Below are positions 17,577 to 28,185 of a stretch of DNA of 34,931 nt, in pieces. The notes beneath the pieces were generated by a model, which was not told where the DNA came from, did not search any database, and saw only the letters and a program-made list of their open reading frames with translations. The stretch spans positions 1 to 34,931 of the forward strand of contig PEQM01000026.1 of the NCBI GenBank assembly GCA_002786205.1, written 5' to 3'. Each line of letters begins with the position of its first letter. The first letter of the stretch is position 1. The DNA comes from Legionella sp. GTDB taxonomy: Bacteria > Pseudomonadota > Gammaproteobacteria > Legionellales > Legionellaceae. A program made the translations under genes and the position numbers.

Positions 17577-18667
17577 TTCTCATGTTCCTTGGCAAATTTT
17601 TTCATAAAATGAATTAGTGCTTCCACACCACTCATAGGCATGGCATTGTATAGACTGGCTCTCAACCCACCAACCAACCGGTGTCCTTTCAATGCAACCA
17701 AGCCATGGTCTTTGGCTTGCTGCAAAAAATTATCCTCTAAATGAGCATGTTTCAAATGAAAACATACATTCATAATAGAGCGTGCCGCAGGATCAACTGA
17801 GGTACTATAAAATTCTGTTGAATCAATATACTGATATAGCGCAGCTGCTTTACGGCAATTGCGCTCATATAATACATCGACGCCACCTTGATTTTTTATC
17901 CAGTCAAACATCTGAGCTGCAATATAACAATTAAATACAGGAGGTGTTGCATAAAGAGAATGGTACTTGGCTTGTAATCGATAATCGAGCATACTGGGTA
18001 TTAATGACGAATCGACTGTATCAAGAAAGTCTTGCTTCACTATCACCAGTGTCAAGCCTGCATTAGCAATGTTTTTTTGAGCTCCAGCAAAAATAAGATC
18101 ATAATCTTTAATATTGATAGGTTCACTTAAAAGACATGAGGTCATATCAGCGACTAAAGGAATTGTTTTTATCTTAGGAAGGCTCAAGCGCAAACCATTA
18201 ATTGTTTCATTTGGGGTGTAATAAAGGTAAGCTGTATTGTTATTTAAAATAAACTCACTTTGTTCAGGAACGCTGACAAATTGTTGTGCTTCTGAAGAGG
18301 CAATACAATAGGCTGGGCGAAGCTTGCTTGCTTCTTGATAGGCCATTCTCGACCATATTCCACTTATGACATAACCTGCTTCTTGATTTTTCCCTATGAA
18401 GTTCATAGGGATCATTGCAAAATGAGTGCGAGCTGCGCCGCCTAAAAATAGGACATGATAATTAGAAGGGATTCCCAGTAAATAACGAAGCGTTGTTTCT
18501 GCCTGATGCAATAAACAAGCAACCTCCTCTGTTCTATGTCCTATTTCAAGGATAGAAATACCAGTATTATTCCAATTAATCAATGCGTCCTGAGCATGAG
18601 CTAAAACCGACTCAGGAAGCATCGCAGGCCCTGCACCAAAATTATAAACTCGACCTGTATTACTCAT
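17573..18667 (-). CDS. serC: Phosphoserine aminotransferase
   Basis: A PLP enzyme of serine biosynthesis (3-phosphohydroxypyruvate to phosphoserine) that also serves pyridoxine synthesis in gammaproteobacteria. The 364-residue protein begins [20 protein letters not shown] and carries the PLP lysine Lys198 in [12 protein letters not shown], the same number as in E. coli. The start at 18667 was chosen over an upstream in-frame one at 18730 because it matches the family N-terminus and has AGGT just upstream. It overlaps the end of gyrA by 8 bases and the start of aroA by 4. The serC-aroA-cmk-rpsA order is conserved in gammaproteobacteria. Confidence 0.96.
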   Translation of the reverse strand: MSNTGRVYNFGAGPAMLPESVLAHAQDALINWNNTGISILEIGHRTEEVACLLHQAETTLRYLLGIPSNYHVLFLGGAARTHFAMIPMNFIGKNQEAGYVISGIWSRMAYQEASKLRPAYCIASSEAQQFVSVPEQSEFILNNNTAYLYYTPNETINGLRLSLPKIKTIPLVADMTSCLLSEPINIKDYDLIFAGAQKNIANAGLTLVIVKQDFLDTVDSSLIPSMLDYRLQAKYHSLYATPPVFNCYIAAQMFDWIKNQGGVDVLYERNCRKAAALYQYIDSTEFYSTSVDPAARSIMNVCFHLKHAHLEDNFLQQAKDHGLVALKGHRLVGGLRASLYNAMPMSGVEALIHFMKKFAKEHEK

Positions 18668-21266
18668 TACCTGCATCATCTTCAACAATAAGTGTATTAG
18701 AATCCGACAAGTCTTCATCCAACGGCTCAATCAAGTCATCACCTAAGTCTTCAATTTTTTGCATACCAACAACTTGTTCACCCGAAGTGACATTAATCAA
18801 ACGCACACCTTGTGTATTACGCCCAATAATAGATAATTCACTCACTTTAAACCGCACCAATGTGCCTTTATCTGTAATTAGCATGGCCTCATCATTGTCA
18901 TTCACTTGTGATGAACGAACTACTTTGCCATTGCGTTCTGTGACTTGAATAGAAATAACACCTTGGCCTCCACGGCCAGAAATGCGGTACTCATTGATAT
19001 CGGTACGTTTACCATATCCATTTTCTGTCGCAGTCAAAATGGTTCCATTGGTATTGGCAACTACCAAAGATATAACTGACTGGCCTTCCTCTATGCGAAT
19101 ACCTCGTACCCCACGCGCTGTTCTACCCATTGGCCGTACAGCACTTTCAGGAAAGCGAATGACTTTGCCCGCATCCGTGAACAACATGATATCGCGTGTT
19201 CCATCAGTAATATCCACACCGACCAGGCTATCATCCTCATCCAAATCAACAGCAATAATTCCATTAGAACGTGGTCTGCTAAATGCCTCCAAAGATACTT
19301 TTTTAACAGTCCCTTTTTTAGTCGCCATAAATACATAATTTTCTTCTTTGTATTCACGTACAGGCAACATGGCATTAATTTCTTCATTTTCCGCTAACGG
19401 TAAGATATTGATAATAGGCTTACCTCGTGAAATTCGACTGGCTAAAGGAAGTTGATACGCTTTAAGCCAATAAAGCTTTCCAAGATTAGAGAAACACAAT
19501 AAGGTATCATGTGTACTTGCAATAACTAACCGCGCTACAAAATCTTCATCTTTTACATTCGTAGCTGATTTTCCTTTTCCGCCACGGCGCTGAGCTTGAT
19601 AAGCACTTAGCGGTTGATATTTCACATATCCTTGATGAGACAAGGTCACGACAACCTGTTCTTCAGTGATCAGATCTTCGATAGTTAAATCTTCTTGCGA
19701 TGCCATAATCTCTGTTCGGCGCGGATCACCAAATTGTGTTTTTATTTCATTTAATTCATCTCGAATTACTTGCATTAAACGCTCAGGTGAAGCGAGAATT
19801 GCCAAGAGCTCTTTAATTAGAGCCAGTAACTCTTCAAATTCATTTAAAATTTTATCTTGTTCCAAAGCGGTTAAACGATGAAGTCTTAATTCTAATATGG
19901 CTTGTGCCTGAGCCGGAGAAAGAACATAACCATGCTCTGTTAATCCAAACTCGACAGTTAAGTCATCAAGACGAGTGGCATCACTTCCTGCTTTTTCAAG
20001 CATGGCTTTCACCATACCGGGCTGCCAGGTTTTTTCTAATAAAGCTTCCTTTGCATCCTGTGGCGTGGGGGAACGTTTAATTATCTCAATCATTTCATCA
20101 ATATTAGCTAAAGCAATGCCCAAGCCTTCTAACAAGTGCGCCCTGTTACGCGCCTTTTTTAACTCGAATAATGTGCGTCGCGTTACGACTTCACGTCTGT
20201 GCTTGATAAAATAACTCAGAATTTCTTTAAGATTTAATGTGCGTGGCTGTCCATCAACCAAGGCCACCATATTAATACCAAAAACATTTTGCATCTGAGT
20301 ATGAGCATACAAGTTATTAATGACTACTTCAGCCACTTCATTTCGTTTTAACTCGATAACAACTCGCATTCCTTGCTTGTCAGATTCGTCGCGCAAACCA
20401 GAAATACCTTCTATTTTTTTATCTCTGACCAACTCTGCAATACGTTCAACAAGGCGTGCTTTATTTACCTGATAAGGCAACTCATGAATAATAATAGCCT
20501 GCCGACCATTACTGTCTGTTTCTACATCGGTACGGGCACGAATAACTACCCTGCCTTTTCCAGTACGATAGCCTTGAATAATACCTGCTCGACCATTAAT
20601 TAATGCAGCAGTTGGAAAATCCGGGCCTGGAATAATTTCCATCAGATCATCAATACCTAAATCAGGATTGTCGACTAAAGCCAGGCATGCATTAATTACT
20701 TCAGTTAAATTATGTGGTGGAATATTAGTTGCCATACCAACGGCAATACCTGATGAACCATTTACTAATAAATTAGGTATTCGCGAAGGCAGCACAACCG
20801 GAGCAAACTCTGTTTCATCATAGTTTGGACTAAAATCAACTGTCTCTTTTTCCAAATCGGCAAGCAAAGCATGCGCCACCTTGGACATTCTCACTTCGGT
20901 GTATCGCATGGCAGCAGGCGCATCACCATCAACCGAACCAAAGTTACCTTGGCCATCCACTAGCATATACCGCATAGAAAAAGGTTGTGCCATACGGACA
21001 ATAGTATCGTATACCGCAGTATCACCATGAGGATGGTATTTACCGATAACATCCCCGACAACACGCGCTGACTTCTTATAAGGTTTATTCCAATCGTTCC
21101 CTAGTTCACTCATAGCATAAAGAACACGCCTGTGGACGGGCTTTAAACCATCACGTACATCCGGAAGCGCTCTTCCTACAATAACGCTCATGGCGTAATC
21201 AAGATAAGATTGCTTTAACTCATCTTCAATATTAACGGGCAAAACTTCTTTAGCTAAATAGACCAT
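18660..21266 (-). CDS. gyrA: DNA gyrase subunit A
   Basis: GyrA carries the breakage-reunion activity of gyrase. The 868-residue protein shows the winged-helix/tower domain with catalytic Tyr122 in AMRYTEVR, the quinolone-resistance-determining region [16 protein letters not shown] (75-90), and a C-terminal beta-pinwheel with the GyrA box QRRGGKGK near 560. Residue 83 is Thr, where E. coli has Ser; Asp87 is conserved. The product starts [20 protein letters not shown], collinear with other GyrA proteins; AAGGA lies 12 bases upstream. It heads the serC-aroA-cmk-rpsA run and is divergent from gltA. Confidence 0.98.
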   Translation of the reverse strand: MVYLAKEVLPVNIEDELKQSYLDYAMSVIVGRALPDVRDGLKPVHRRVLYAMSELGNDWNKPYKKSARVVGDVIGKYHPHGDTAVYDTIVRMAQPFSMRYMLVDGQGNFGSVDGDAPAAMRYTEVRMSKVAHALLADLEKETVDFSPNYDETEFAPVVLPSRIPNLLVNGSSGIAVGMATNIPPHNLTEVINACLALVDNPDLGIDDLMEIIPGPDFPTAALINGRAGIIQGYRTGKGRVVIRARTDVETDSNGRQAIIIHELPYQVNKARLVERIAELVRDKKIEGISGLRDESDKQGMRVVIELKRNEVAEVVINNLYAHTQMQNVFGINMVALVDGQPRTLNLKEILSYFIKHRREVVTRRTLFELKKARNRAHLLEGLGIALANIDEMIEIIKRSPTPQDAKEALLEKTWQPGMVKAMLEKAGSDATRLDDLTVEFGLTEHGYVLSPAQAQAILELRLHRLTALEQDKILNEFEELLALIKELLAILASPERLMQVIRDELNEIKTQFGDPRRTEIMASQEDLTIEDLITEEQVVVTLSHQGYVKYQPLSAYQAQRRGGKGKSATNVKDEDFVARLVIASTHDTLLCFSNLGKLYWLKAYQLPLASRISRGKPIINILPLAENEEINAMLPVREYKEENYVFMATKKGTVKKVSLEAFSRPRSNGIIAVDLDEDDSLVGVDITDGTRDIMLFTDAGKVIRFPESAVRPMGRTARGVRGIRIEEGQSVISLVVANTNGTILTATENGYGKRTDINEYRISGRGGQGVISIQVTERNGKVVRSSQVNDNDEAMLITDKGTLVRFKVSELSIIGRNTQGVRLINVTSGEQVVGMQKIEDLGDDLIEPLDEDLSDSNTLIVEDDAGNE

Positions 21267-21431
21267 GGTTTGGACATATCCTTATTGCAAAGAGATTATG
21301 AGAAATTTAAGGTACCAAGAATATCACATAGCATCCTACAATAGAATGCACTACACCTAATCATTTTTATCCTTTCCTTTCCTGTTTTGCCATAATACTG
21401 CTAAGATTTATTAGCTAGGGAATAGTTTAAA

Positions 21432-21460
21432 TTGACTATATGGCATCGTTTTTATATAGT
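21432..21460 (+). promoter_or_regulatory. Promoter of gltA
   Basis: TTGACT (21432-21437), 17 bases, TATAGT (21455-21460), a near-consensus sigma70 promoter. It gives a leader of about 45 bases before the chosen gltA start. The same 213-base divergent region must hold the gyrA promoter. Confidence 0.8.
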
Positions 21461-21512
21461 TCCCGCTTATACATTATAAATGCTGTTAAGCATTGCTAAA
21501 TCAGGAGACGCT

Positions 21513-22784
21513 ATGACACAGAAAACCGCAAAACTTAGCATCGAGGGGCATAATACGCTAGATCTTCCTATTTACTCTCCCACGCTAGGCAATGACGTAA
21601 TTGATATCACTCAATTAGGATCAAACGGTATATTTACATTTGATCAGGGTTTTGTTTCTACAGCCTCTTGCGAATCCAAGATAACTTATATCGATGGTGA
21701 TAACGGTATTCTTCTTTATCGAGGTTATCCTATTGAACAGCTGGCAGAAAAAAAAGATTTTCTTGATGTAAGTTACCTATTACTGAATGGAGAGCTACCC
21801 AATAAAGAAGAAAAAGATACTTTTGTAAATTTGATTAATAACCATACGATGGTTCATCAACAAATGTATCAATTCCTCAACGGCTTTAGAAGAGATGCGC
21901 ACCCCATGGCAATCATGGTAGGTATAGTAGGTGCATTGTCTGCTTTTTATCATGACACCATGGACTTAAATAACGCAAATGACCGTTTTATTTCTGCCAT
22001 CCGTCTGGTTGCCAAAATGCCAACATTGGCTGCAATGAGCTACAAGTATTCAATCGGCATGCCTTATATGTACCCACAAAATAAGATGAGCTACGCTGAA
22101 AACTTCTTGCATATGATGTTTGGGGTTCCTTCCGAAGAAACAACACCTGATCCTGTTTTAGTTAAAGCCATGGATACCATTTTTACACTGCATGCAGATC
22201 ATGAACAAAACGCATCTACATCTACTGTAAGGCTTGCCGGATCGACAGGTGCCAATCCTTTTGCCTGTATTTCTGCTGGTATTGGTGCTTTATGGGGACC
22301 TGCTCATGGTGGTGCTAATGAAGCATGTCTCAATATGCTTAAGGAAATTGGCGATGTAAGCCGCATCCAACATTTCATAGCGCGCGCCAAAGACAAAAAT
22401 GATAATTTCCGTTTAATGGGCTTTGGACATCGCGTTTATAAAAGTTATGACCCTCGAGCTAAGGTTATGCGTAAAACCTGTCATGATGTTTTAGAAGCGG
22501 TCGGCAGAAAAGACGAGCCTTTATTTAAGCTGGCTATGGAGTTAGAGCGTATTGCGTTAGAAGATGATTATTTTGTCGAGAAAAAATTATATCCTAATGT
22601 TGATTTTTATTCTGGCTTGACTTTAAGTGCCATTGGCATTCCAACCAATATGTTTACTGTAATCTTTGCTCTGGCTCGTACAGTAGGCTGGATGAGTCAC
22701 TGGATGGAAATGGTAGCCAATAAATCACGTATAGGTAGACCGCGTCAATTGTACACCGGTGAACAAACTCGGGACGTGAAGTAA
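21513..22784 (+). CDS. gltA: Citrate synthase (type II)
   Basis: It condenses oxaloacetate and acetyl-CoA, the entry step of the TCA cycle. The 423-residue protein has the catalytic residues in context: [10 protein letters not shown] (first His), [14 protein letters not shown] (second His) and PNVDFYSG (Asp). The N-terminal beta-strand domain is that of the hexameric, NADH-sensitive gammaproteobacterial type. The ATG at 21513 is preferred over one 33 bases upstream because GGAG precedes it and [12 protein letters not shown] fits the family N-terminus. A strong promoter and a strong terminator flank the gene, so it is monocistronic. Confidence 0.97.
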   Translation: MTQKTAKLSIEGHNTLDLPIYSPTLGNDVIDITQLGSNGIFTFDQGFVSTASCESKITYIDGDNGILLYRGYPIEQLAEKKDFLDVSYLLLNGELPNKEEKDTFVNLINNHTMVHQQMYQFLNGFRRDAHPMAIMVGIVGALSAFYHDTMDLNNANDRFISAIRLVAKMPTLAAMSYKYSIGMPYMYPQNKMSYAENFLHMMFGVPSEETTPDPVLVKAMDTIFTLHADHEQNASTSTVRLAGSTGANPFACISAGIGALWGPAHGGANEACLNMLKEIGDVSRIQHFIARAKDKNDNFRLMGFGHRVYKSYDPRAKVMRKTCHDVLEAVGRKDEPLFKLAMELERIALEDDYFVEKKLYPNVDFYSGLTLSAIGIPTNMFTVIFALARTVGWMSHWMEMVANKSRIGRPRQLYTGEQTRDVK

Positions 22785-22798
22785 TCTATTTACTCGTT

Positions 22799-22834
22799 GA
22801 AAGACGGAAGCATTGCTTCCGTCTTTCTTTTTTT
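22799..22834 (+). terminator. Rho-independent terminator of gltA
   Basis: A perfect 13-bp stem (GAAAGACGGAAGC at 22799-22811, GCTTCCGTCTTTC at 22815-22827), a 3-base loop, then seven T (22828-22834). It lies 14 bases beyond the gltA stop. The opposite strand is less well provided with T but may also serve the convergent pmbA. Confidence 0.95.
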
Positions 22835-22851
22835 AGATAGTTCACTTTTAT

Positions 22852-24210
22852 TTAAACACCAGCGATCATCATGCTTTCAATCAAAACCGAACCGCAACGT
22901 GTTGCACTGTTTGGATTGAGATCATTACCTACTGCGATAATTTGACGAAACATCTCTTTTAAATTACCTGCTATGGTAATTTGATCAACAGGATACTGAA
23001 TTTCACCATCTTCAACCCAATAACCACTTGCACCCCTGGAATAATTTCCGGTTAAAATATTAACACCTTGCCCCATTAACTCAGTAACCAATAGTCCAGT
23101 ACCCATTGTCTTTAATACATCATCTAAAGCTTGTGCATTAGAGTCTATAGTCAAATTATGAACTCCATCGCTGTTTGCAGTAGTGACCAAGCCCATTTTT
23201 CTTGCTGAGTAACTGCCCATGACATACTGTAATACTCTGCCTTCTTCAACTATAAGATTAGGGCGAGTAAGTACCCCCTCGCCATCAAAAGGAGCACTTC
23301 CTAATCCACCAGGCAAATGAGGCTGCTCGTAAATGCGAATAAACTCCGGAAACAATTGATGTCCTATTGAATCGACAAGGAAAGAATTTTTCTTATACAA
23401 ATTATGCCCACTTATTGCACTAATAAAACTGGAAAACAAGCCAGCAGACAGCCGTGATGAAAAAACAACTGGCGTTTTTTGTGTAGGAATTTGCTTCGCT
23501 CCCAATCGACTTAATGCGCGTTTCGCTGCTTGCTGTGCAATCCATTCTGGAGCCATCAAATCAATCGCATTTCTCACCGTTGAATATTCATAGTCTCTTT
23601 GCATTTCATCACCTTGAGCTGCAATTAAAGAGCAGCTCATGCTGTGGCGAGTACTATCCACAACCCCCAAAGCACCATTGGTGTTTGCATAGCCATGATG
23701 AGACTGGTACGATGAGACATTAACACCATCTGAATTAACGATGCGCTGGTCGAAAGACAATCCTTGTTGCTCACAGCTTAAAGCCAGATCAATGGCTGCT
23801 TGAGGGTTTATATCCCAGGGATGAAATAAATCCAAATCTAAAGTATCTCTTGCAATTAATTCTTTATCGGCCAAACCAAAACAAGGATCTTCTGCGCTCA
23901 CTTTTGCAATATCACAAGCAGCTCTCACCATAGCCACAAGTGCTTGAGAAGAAATATCTGTGCTACTTGCAGAACCTTTACGCTGTCCTATGTACACGGT
24001 AACGCCAATGCCTTTATCTTCATTAAAAGTAATGGTTTCTACTTGATTCATACGCACATCAACAGAAAATCCGCGGTCATTATTAATGGCTACAGCAGCA
24101 TCCGTGGCACCCTCTTTTTGAGCCAGCTCTAAAACTTGATGCATGAGTTGCTTTAACTCAATGGTTGACTTATGTACTTCACTGTTGCTATGTTGCGTTC
24201 TTATTGCCAT
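22852..24210 (-). CDS. pmbA: Metalloprotease PmbA (TldE), TldD/PmbA family
   Basis: PmbA forms a heterodimer with TldD that degrades unfolded peptides and matures microcins; TldD carries the metal site, PmbA lacks it. The 452-residue product has the family's N-terminal dimer domain (about 15-125) and the C-terminal beta-rich domain, with LTRPNLIVEEGRVLQ and NSDGVHNLTID near 315-370 and ILTGNYSRGASGYWVEDGEI near 390-410. The start at 24210 (MAIRTQ) is preferred to one 30 bases upstream because GGA lies 7 bases before it and nothing like a ribosome binding site precedes the other. Confidence 0.94.
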   Translation of the reverse strand: MAIRTQHSNSEVHKSTIELKQLMHQVLELAQKEGATDAAVAINNDRGFSVDVRMNQVETITFNEDKGIGVTVYIGQRKGSASSTDISSQALVAMVRAACDIAKVSAEDPCFGLADKELIARDTLDLDLFHPWDINPQAAIDLALSCEQQGLSFDQRIVNSDGVNVSSYQSHHGYANTNGALGVVDSTRHSMSCSLIAAQGDEMQRDYEYSTVRNAIDLMAPEWIAQQAAKRALSRLGAKQIPTQKTPVVFSSRLSAGLFSSFISAISGHNLYKKNSFLVDSIGHQLFPEFIRIYEQPHLPGGLGSAPFDGEGVLTRPNLIVEEGRVLQYVMGSYSARKMGLVTTANSDGVHNLTIDSNAQALDDVLKTMGTGLLVTELMGQGVNILTGNYSRGASGYWVEDGEIQYPVDQITIAGNLKEMFRQIIAVGNDLNPNSATRCGSVLIESMMIAGV

Positions 24211-24254
24211 ATAGATTCCGTGGTATTGGATGAGATACATAAGGATACAATAAC

Positions 24255-25031
24255 ATGTCTTTTCAAACCAATGTTAATCCGCCTTACCTGATGGATATTT
24301 TTAAATTATTTTTTGCTTTATGTCTTGGTTTGTTACCTTACACCACATTGGGTGCACAACGATGGCAAACTATAGCTCCAGGCATCGAATATCAAGATCT
24401 TGAAGGGGGTATACTAACACCTTGGTCACACATCCATGCTTTTAAAATTGATTTAAATTACAATCAGCTGGCTATTGTCCCTGCAAAAAAATTAGAAGCA
24501 AAAAATGCTTCCGTTGATCAATTTGCCCAATACAGCAACGCGCTTATTAGTATCAATGGCGGATTTTTTGATCAAGATTTTAATCCTTTAGGATTACGAA
24601 TTAGCGAAGGAGCTCTGCTTAATTCTATAAAACCCATAAGCTGGTGGGGTGTTTTTTATATAAAAAATAACAAACCTTACATTGTCAGTCTTAAACGTTT
24701 TTCTTTCAATAAGTCCATTGATTTTGCTATACAAAGTGGGCCAAGATTATTGGTAGAAGGAAAAGCGCCCTCTTTAAAACAAGGCATTGCAGATCGCAGT
24801 GCATTGGGCATTACTGCTGACAATAAAGTCATTATTTTGGTTTCTACCAATGCAGCCATGACAACAGATGAGTTGGCTCACTTGCTTAAATCCCCTCCTC
24901 TATATTGTATTAATGCTATTAATCTCGATGGTGGTAGTTCAAGCCAATTGTATGCGCGAATCAAATCATTCCAACTAAATGTGCGAGGCTTTTCTAATGT
25001 AAGTGATGCCATTGTCGTTAAGAAAAAATAG
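24255..25031 (+). CDS. Secreted phosphodiester glycosidase (NAGPA-domain) family protein
   Basis: The 258-residue product contains the conserved blocks of the NAGPA/YigE-like domain: SINGGFFDQDFNPLG (99-113), QSGPRLLVEG near 158-167, RSALGIT, and INLDGGSSSQLY near 224-235. The founding member removes GlcNAc from phosphodiester-linked sugars; bacterial substrates are mostly unknown, with cell-wall-related sugars likely. A hydrophobic segment (about 13-34, ending LGA-Q) is a probable signal peptide. AAGGA upstream favours the ATG at 24255, while the signal peptide itself would start neatly at Met13 (24291), so the start is not settled. It is divergent from pmbA. Confidence 0.88.
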   Translation: MSFQTNVNPPYLMDIFKLFFALCLGLLPYTTLGAQRWQTIAPGIEYQDLEGGILTPWSHIHAFKIDLNYNQLAIVPAKKLEAKNASVDQFAQYSNALISINGGFFDQDFNPLGLRISEGALLNSIKPISWWGVFYIKNNKPYIVSLKRFSFNKSIDFAIQSGPRLLVEGKAPSLKQGIADRSALGITADNKVIILVSTNAAMTTDELAHLLKSPPLYCINAINLDGGSSSQLYARIKSFQLNVRGFSNVSDAIVVKKK

Positions 25032-25230
25032 CTCATTTATGCTATCTGTTAACTTAATGCAAGCATTATATTTGCATTTTGTGACAAAAAAAACAAACCA
25101 TTGGTTAACTTTCACGCGAAGCATAAATAACTTAACTATAAATAATGACTTAATCAAAGACATTTTTATATATTCTTTATTACTCACAAGTTATCCACAG
25201 AATACTCCCATATTAAACACATTATGTTGT

Positions 25231-25259
25231 TTGCTTTTGATAAAAAATAACTATATATT
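25231..25259 (+). promoter_or_regulatory. Candidate nrdAB promoter
   Basis: TTGCTT (25231-25236), 17 bases, TATATT (25254-25259). The -10 lies inside the first NrdR-like box, a layout that suits repression. The leader would be about 80 bases. Confidence 0.5.
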
Positions 25260-25294
25260 GGGGTTAGTAGTAGATAATAAACTATAATATTAGT
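25248..25294. promoter_or_regulatory. Paired NrdR-like boxes
   Basis: Two related sequences, ACTATATATT (from 25250) and ACTATAATATT (from 25281), start exactly 31 bp apart, about three helical turns. NrdR, the Zn-finger/ATP-cone repressor of bacterial ribonucleotide reductase genes, binds tandem 16-bp boxes with an AT-rich core spaced 31-32 bp. The cores fit; the flanks match the consensus only partly. Confidence 0.55.
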
Positions 25295-25346
25295 AATAGA
25301 CGCTCATTTTGAGACACTATTACACAAACAGCATAGTGGGGAGAAC

Positions 25347-28169
25347 ATGTCTGAAATTCTTGAGCCAATGAACATGACGCAAACAAGTCCATTAGAGTTG
25401 AATGCTAATGCTCCGGGTTTACTTAAAACAATTAAACGTAATGGTAAGGTAGTCAACTATGATGATACCAAAATAAAAATTGCTGTTACTAAAGCTTTCA
25501 TCGCTGATGAGGGTGGCGCAGCCCCTAGTTCTGATAGAATACATCAGCAAATAGAAGAGCTGACTCGCCAAATTACTCAAGTTTTTAAACGACGATTACC
25601 TAGTGGTGGTGCTATTCACATTGAAGACATACAAGATCAAGTGGAACTGGCACTCATGCGTACTGGACATTATAAAGTAGCTCGCGCCTATGTGTTATAC
25701 CGAGAAGAACATCGAAAAGCACGACAAAAAGAACTAAAACAGCAATCCATAGACAGCAAAACATTAATGATTACTATGCCTAATGGTGACCTGGAGCCTT
25801 TAGACATGGACAGACTGCATACGATTGTTCATGAATCCTGTCGTCATTTGGAACATGTCACGGCAGAACCGGTGATCAAAGATGCATTACGTAATCTGTA
25901 TAACCAGGCTCAATTTGAAGACGTACACAAAGCATTAATCATGGCTGCCCGCACTCTCGTAGAGAAAGAACCCAACTATGCTTATGTCAGTGCTCGCCTG
26001 CTGTTAGATAGCTTAAGAATGGAGGCTTTAGCCAAGCTACAAATTAAAGACACTGCCACTTTTGATGAGATGTGCACACTCTACCCCACTTATTTTAAAG
26101 CATACATTTCACAAGGCATCACGCAGGGATTACTTGATCCCAAAATGGCTGAGTTCGATTTGCAGCAATTAGGTCAAGCGTTATTACCCGAACGCGACAT
26201 GCAATTTACTTATTTAAGTTTACAAACCTTATACGACCGCTACTTCATTCATGAAAATGGTGTGCGATATGAATTACCCCAGGCATTCTTTATGCGCGTT
26301 GCTATGGGATTGGCTATCCGTGAAACCAATAAAAACGAAAAAGCCATAGAATTTTATCGGTTACTGTCTTCTTTTGATTACATGACATCAACACCTACAC
26401 TATTTAATTCTGGTACAGTAAGACCTCAATTATCAAGCTGCTATCTAACAACAGTACCTGATGATTTGGATGGTATTTATGCCGCTATTAAGGACAATGC
26501 GCTTTTGTCTAAATTTGCTGGTGGTTTGGGTAACGATTGGACTTCTGTTCGTGGTATGGGCGCTCATATCAAAGGGACGAATGGTAAATCACAAGGCGTA
26601 GTACCCTTTTTAAATGTAGCTGATGCGACTGCCGTTGCAGTAAATCAGGGTGGTAAACGAAAAGGCGCTGTTTGTGCCTATTTGGAATGTTGGCATAAAG
26701 ACGTTGAAGAATTCCTTGAGCTACGTAAAAATACAGGTGACGACAGACGCCGTACGCATGATATGAATACAGCGCTGTGGATTCCTGATCTGTTTATGAA
26801 AAGAGTAAAAGAAGATGGTGAATGGACTTTATTCTCTCCCGATGAAGTACCTGGCTTGCACGATCAGTACGGTAAAGCTTTTGAAGAATTATATGCTAAT
26901 TACGAGGCAAAAAATCGCCAAGGTATTATTAAAAACAGCAAAACTGTTTCAGCGGTAAAACTATGGCGTAAAATGCTTTCTATGCTATTTGAAACAGGCC
27001 ATCCATGGATGACCTTTAAAGACCCCTGTAACCTGCGTTCCCCCCAGCAACATGCTGGTGTTGTCCACAGCTCTAATCTATGTACAGAAATTACATTAAA
27101 TACGTCTGCTGATGAAATTGCTGTATGTAATTTAGGAAGCATCAATTTGCCAGCTCACATTAACAATGGCAGATTAGATGAAGCCAAGTTAAAACAGACT
27201 GTCTTCACCGCAATACGTATGCTAGATAATGTGATTGATATTAATTATTATTCTGTACCACAAGCACGTAATTCCAATTTAAAACATCGTCCTATAGGCT
27301 TAGGCCTTATGGGATTCCAAGATGCACTCTATGAGCTGAAAATAGACTATGCATCTAAAGAAGCCGTAGAATTTGCTGATGCGTCTATGGAGTTAATTAG
27401 CTACTATGCCATCGAAGCTTCTTGTGAATTAGCTAAAGAAAGAGGAAGCTACTCTTCCTATGAAGGCTCGCTGTGGAGCAAAGGAATTCTTCCTATAGAC
27501 TCTATTAATCTATTACAGCAAAGCAGGAATCAGTATCTGGAGCAAGACCGATCTCAACGTTTGGACTGGGAGTCTTTGCGCGTTAAAGTGCGAACGCAAG
27601 GTATGCGTAATTCCAATGTGATGGCCATCGCACCAACAGCAACTATTTCTAATATTTGTGGTGTTGCACAATCTATAGAACCAACCTACCAGAACTTGTA
27701 TGTTAAATCGAATCTGTCAGGGGAGTTTACTGTAGTAAACCAATATCTGGTGCGTGATCTTAAAGCATTGAATCTTTGGGATGAAGTAATGGTCAATGAT
27801 CTGAAATACTTTAATGGCAGCGTGCAGCCCATTAGTCGTATTCCTGATGAATTAAAAAGACGCTATGCTACTTCTTTTGAAATAGACTGCTTATGGTTGA
27901 TTGAAGCCGCATCTCGTCGTCAAAAATGGATAGACCAAGCACAGTCGCTGAATATTTATATGGCTCAACCATCAGGTAAAAAACTACATGATGTTTATAT
28001 GCAAGCCTGGATGAGTGGATTAAAAACCACTTATTATTTAAGGAGCGTAGGAGCAAGTAATGCAGAAAAATCAACTGTAACAGACGGTGCTTTAAACGCT
28101 GTAAAAATTACAAGTAATGAACCCAAGGTATGCTCCATAATGGATCCCGATTGCGAAGCATGCCAGTAA
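25347..28169 (+). CDS. nrdA: Ribonucleoside-diphosphate reductase subunit alpha (class Ia)
   Basis: The catalytic subunit that reduces NDPs to dNDPs. In the 940-residue protein the active-site residues are in place: Cys365 in [11 protein letters not shown] and Cys594 in AVCNLGSIN (redox pair), Asn577-x-Cys579-x-Glu581 in SNLCTEI (thiyl radical site), a Tyr-Tyr pair in LKTTYYLRS near the C-terminus, and the tail thiols Cys936-x2-Cys939. The N-terminus carries an ATP-cone (about 22-115) and a second, more diverged cone-like segment (about 138-225), as in Pseudomonas aeruginosa NrdA. This explains the length compared with E. coli (761). GGGGAG precedes the ATG. It is followed by nrdB after 16 bases. 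Confidence 0.97.
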   Translation: MSEILEPMNMTQTSPLELNANAPGLLKTIKRNGKVVNYDDTKIKIAVTKAFIADEGGAAPSSDRIHQQIEELTRQITQVFKRRLPSGGAIHIEDIQDQVELALMRTGHYKVARAYVLYREEHRKARQKELKQQSIDSKTLMITMPNGDLEPLDMDRLHTIVHESCRHLEHVTAEPVIKDALRNLYNQAQFEDVHKALIMAARTLVEKEPNYAYVSARLLLDSLRMEALAKLQIKDTATFDEMCTLYPTYFKAYISQGITQGLLDPKMAEFDLQQLGQALLPERDMQFTYLSLQTLYDRYFIHENGVRYELPQAFFMRVAMGLAIRETNKNEKAIEFYRLLSSFDYMTSTPTLFNSGTVRPQLSSCYLTTVPDDLDGIYAAIKDNALLSKFAGGLGNDWTSVRGMGAHIKGTNGKSQGVVPFLNVADATAVAVNQGGKRKGAVCAYLECWHKDVEEFLELRKNTGDDRRRTHDMNTALWIPDLFMKRVKEDGEWTLFSPDEVPGLHDQYGKAFEELYANYEAKNRQGIIKNSKTVSAVKLWRKMLSMLFETGHPWMTFKDPCNLRSPQQHAGVVHSSNLCTEITLNTSADEIAVCNLGSINLPAHINNGRLDEAKLKQTVFTAIRMLDNVIDINYYSVPQARNSNLKHRPIGLGLMGFQDALYELKIDYASKEAVEFADASMELISYYAIEASCELAKERGSYSSYEGSLWSKGILPIDSINLLQQSRNQYLEQDRSQRLDWESLRVKVRTQGMRNSNVMAIAPTATISNICGVAQSIEPTYQNLYVKSNLSGEFTVVNQYLVRDLKALNLWDEVMVNDLKYFNGSVQPISRIPDELKRRYATSFEIDCLWLIEAASRRQKWIDQAQSLNIYMAQPSGKKLHDVYMQAWMSGLKTTYYLRSVGASNAEKSTVTDGALNAVKITSNEPKVCSIMDPDCEACQ

Positions 28170-28185
28170 TTTAACAGGAAAATCA

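Larger units (their letters stand above)
25032..25346. other. Intergenic region upstream of nrdA
   Basis: A 315-base AT-rich region with no credible gene. It holds a promoter and two NrdR-like boxes in its last 120 bases. The first 200 bases show no terminator for the preceding gene that I can identify. The string TTATCCACAG near 25191-25200 resembles a DnaA box, but it is single. Confidence 0.5.

Noticed and set aside
18668..18730. Longer serC N-terminus starting inside gyrA
   Set aside because: The extra 21 residues do not match the SerC family, and the internal ATG has the better ribosome binding site.
25191..25200. DnaA box and possible origin upstream of nrdA
   Set aside because: Only one TTATCCACA-type match was seen, with no cluster and no origin-associated genes nearby.
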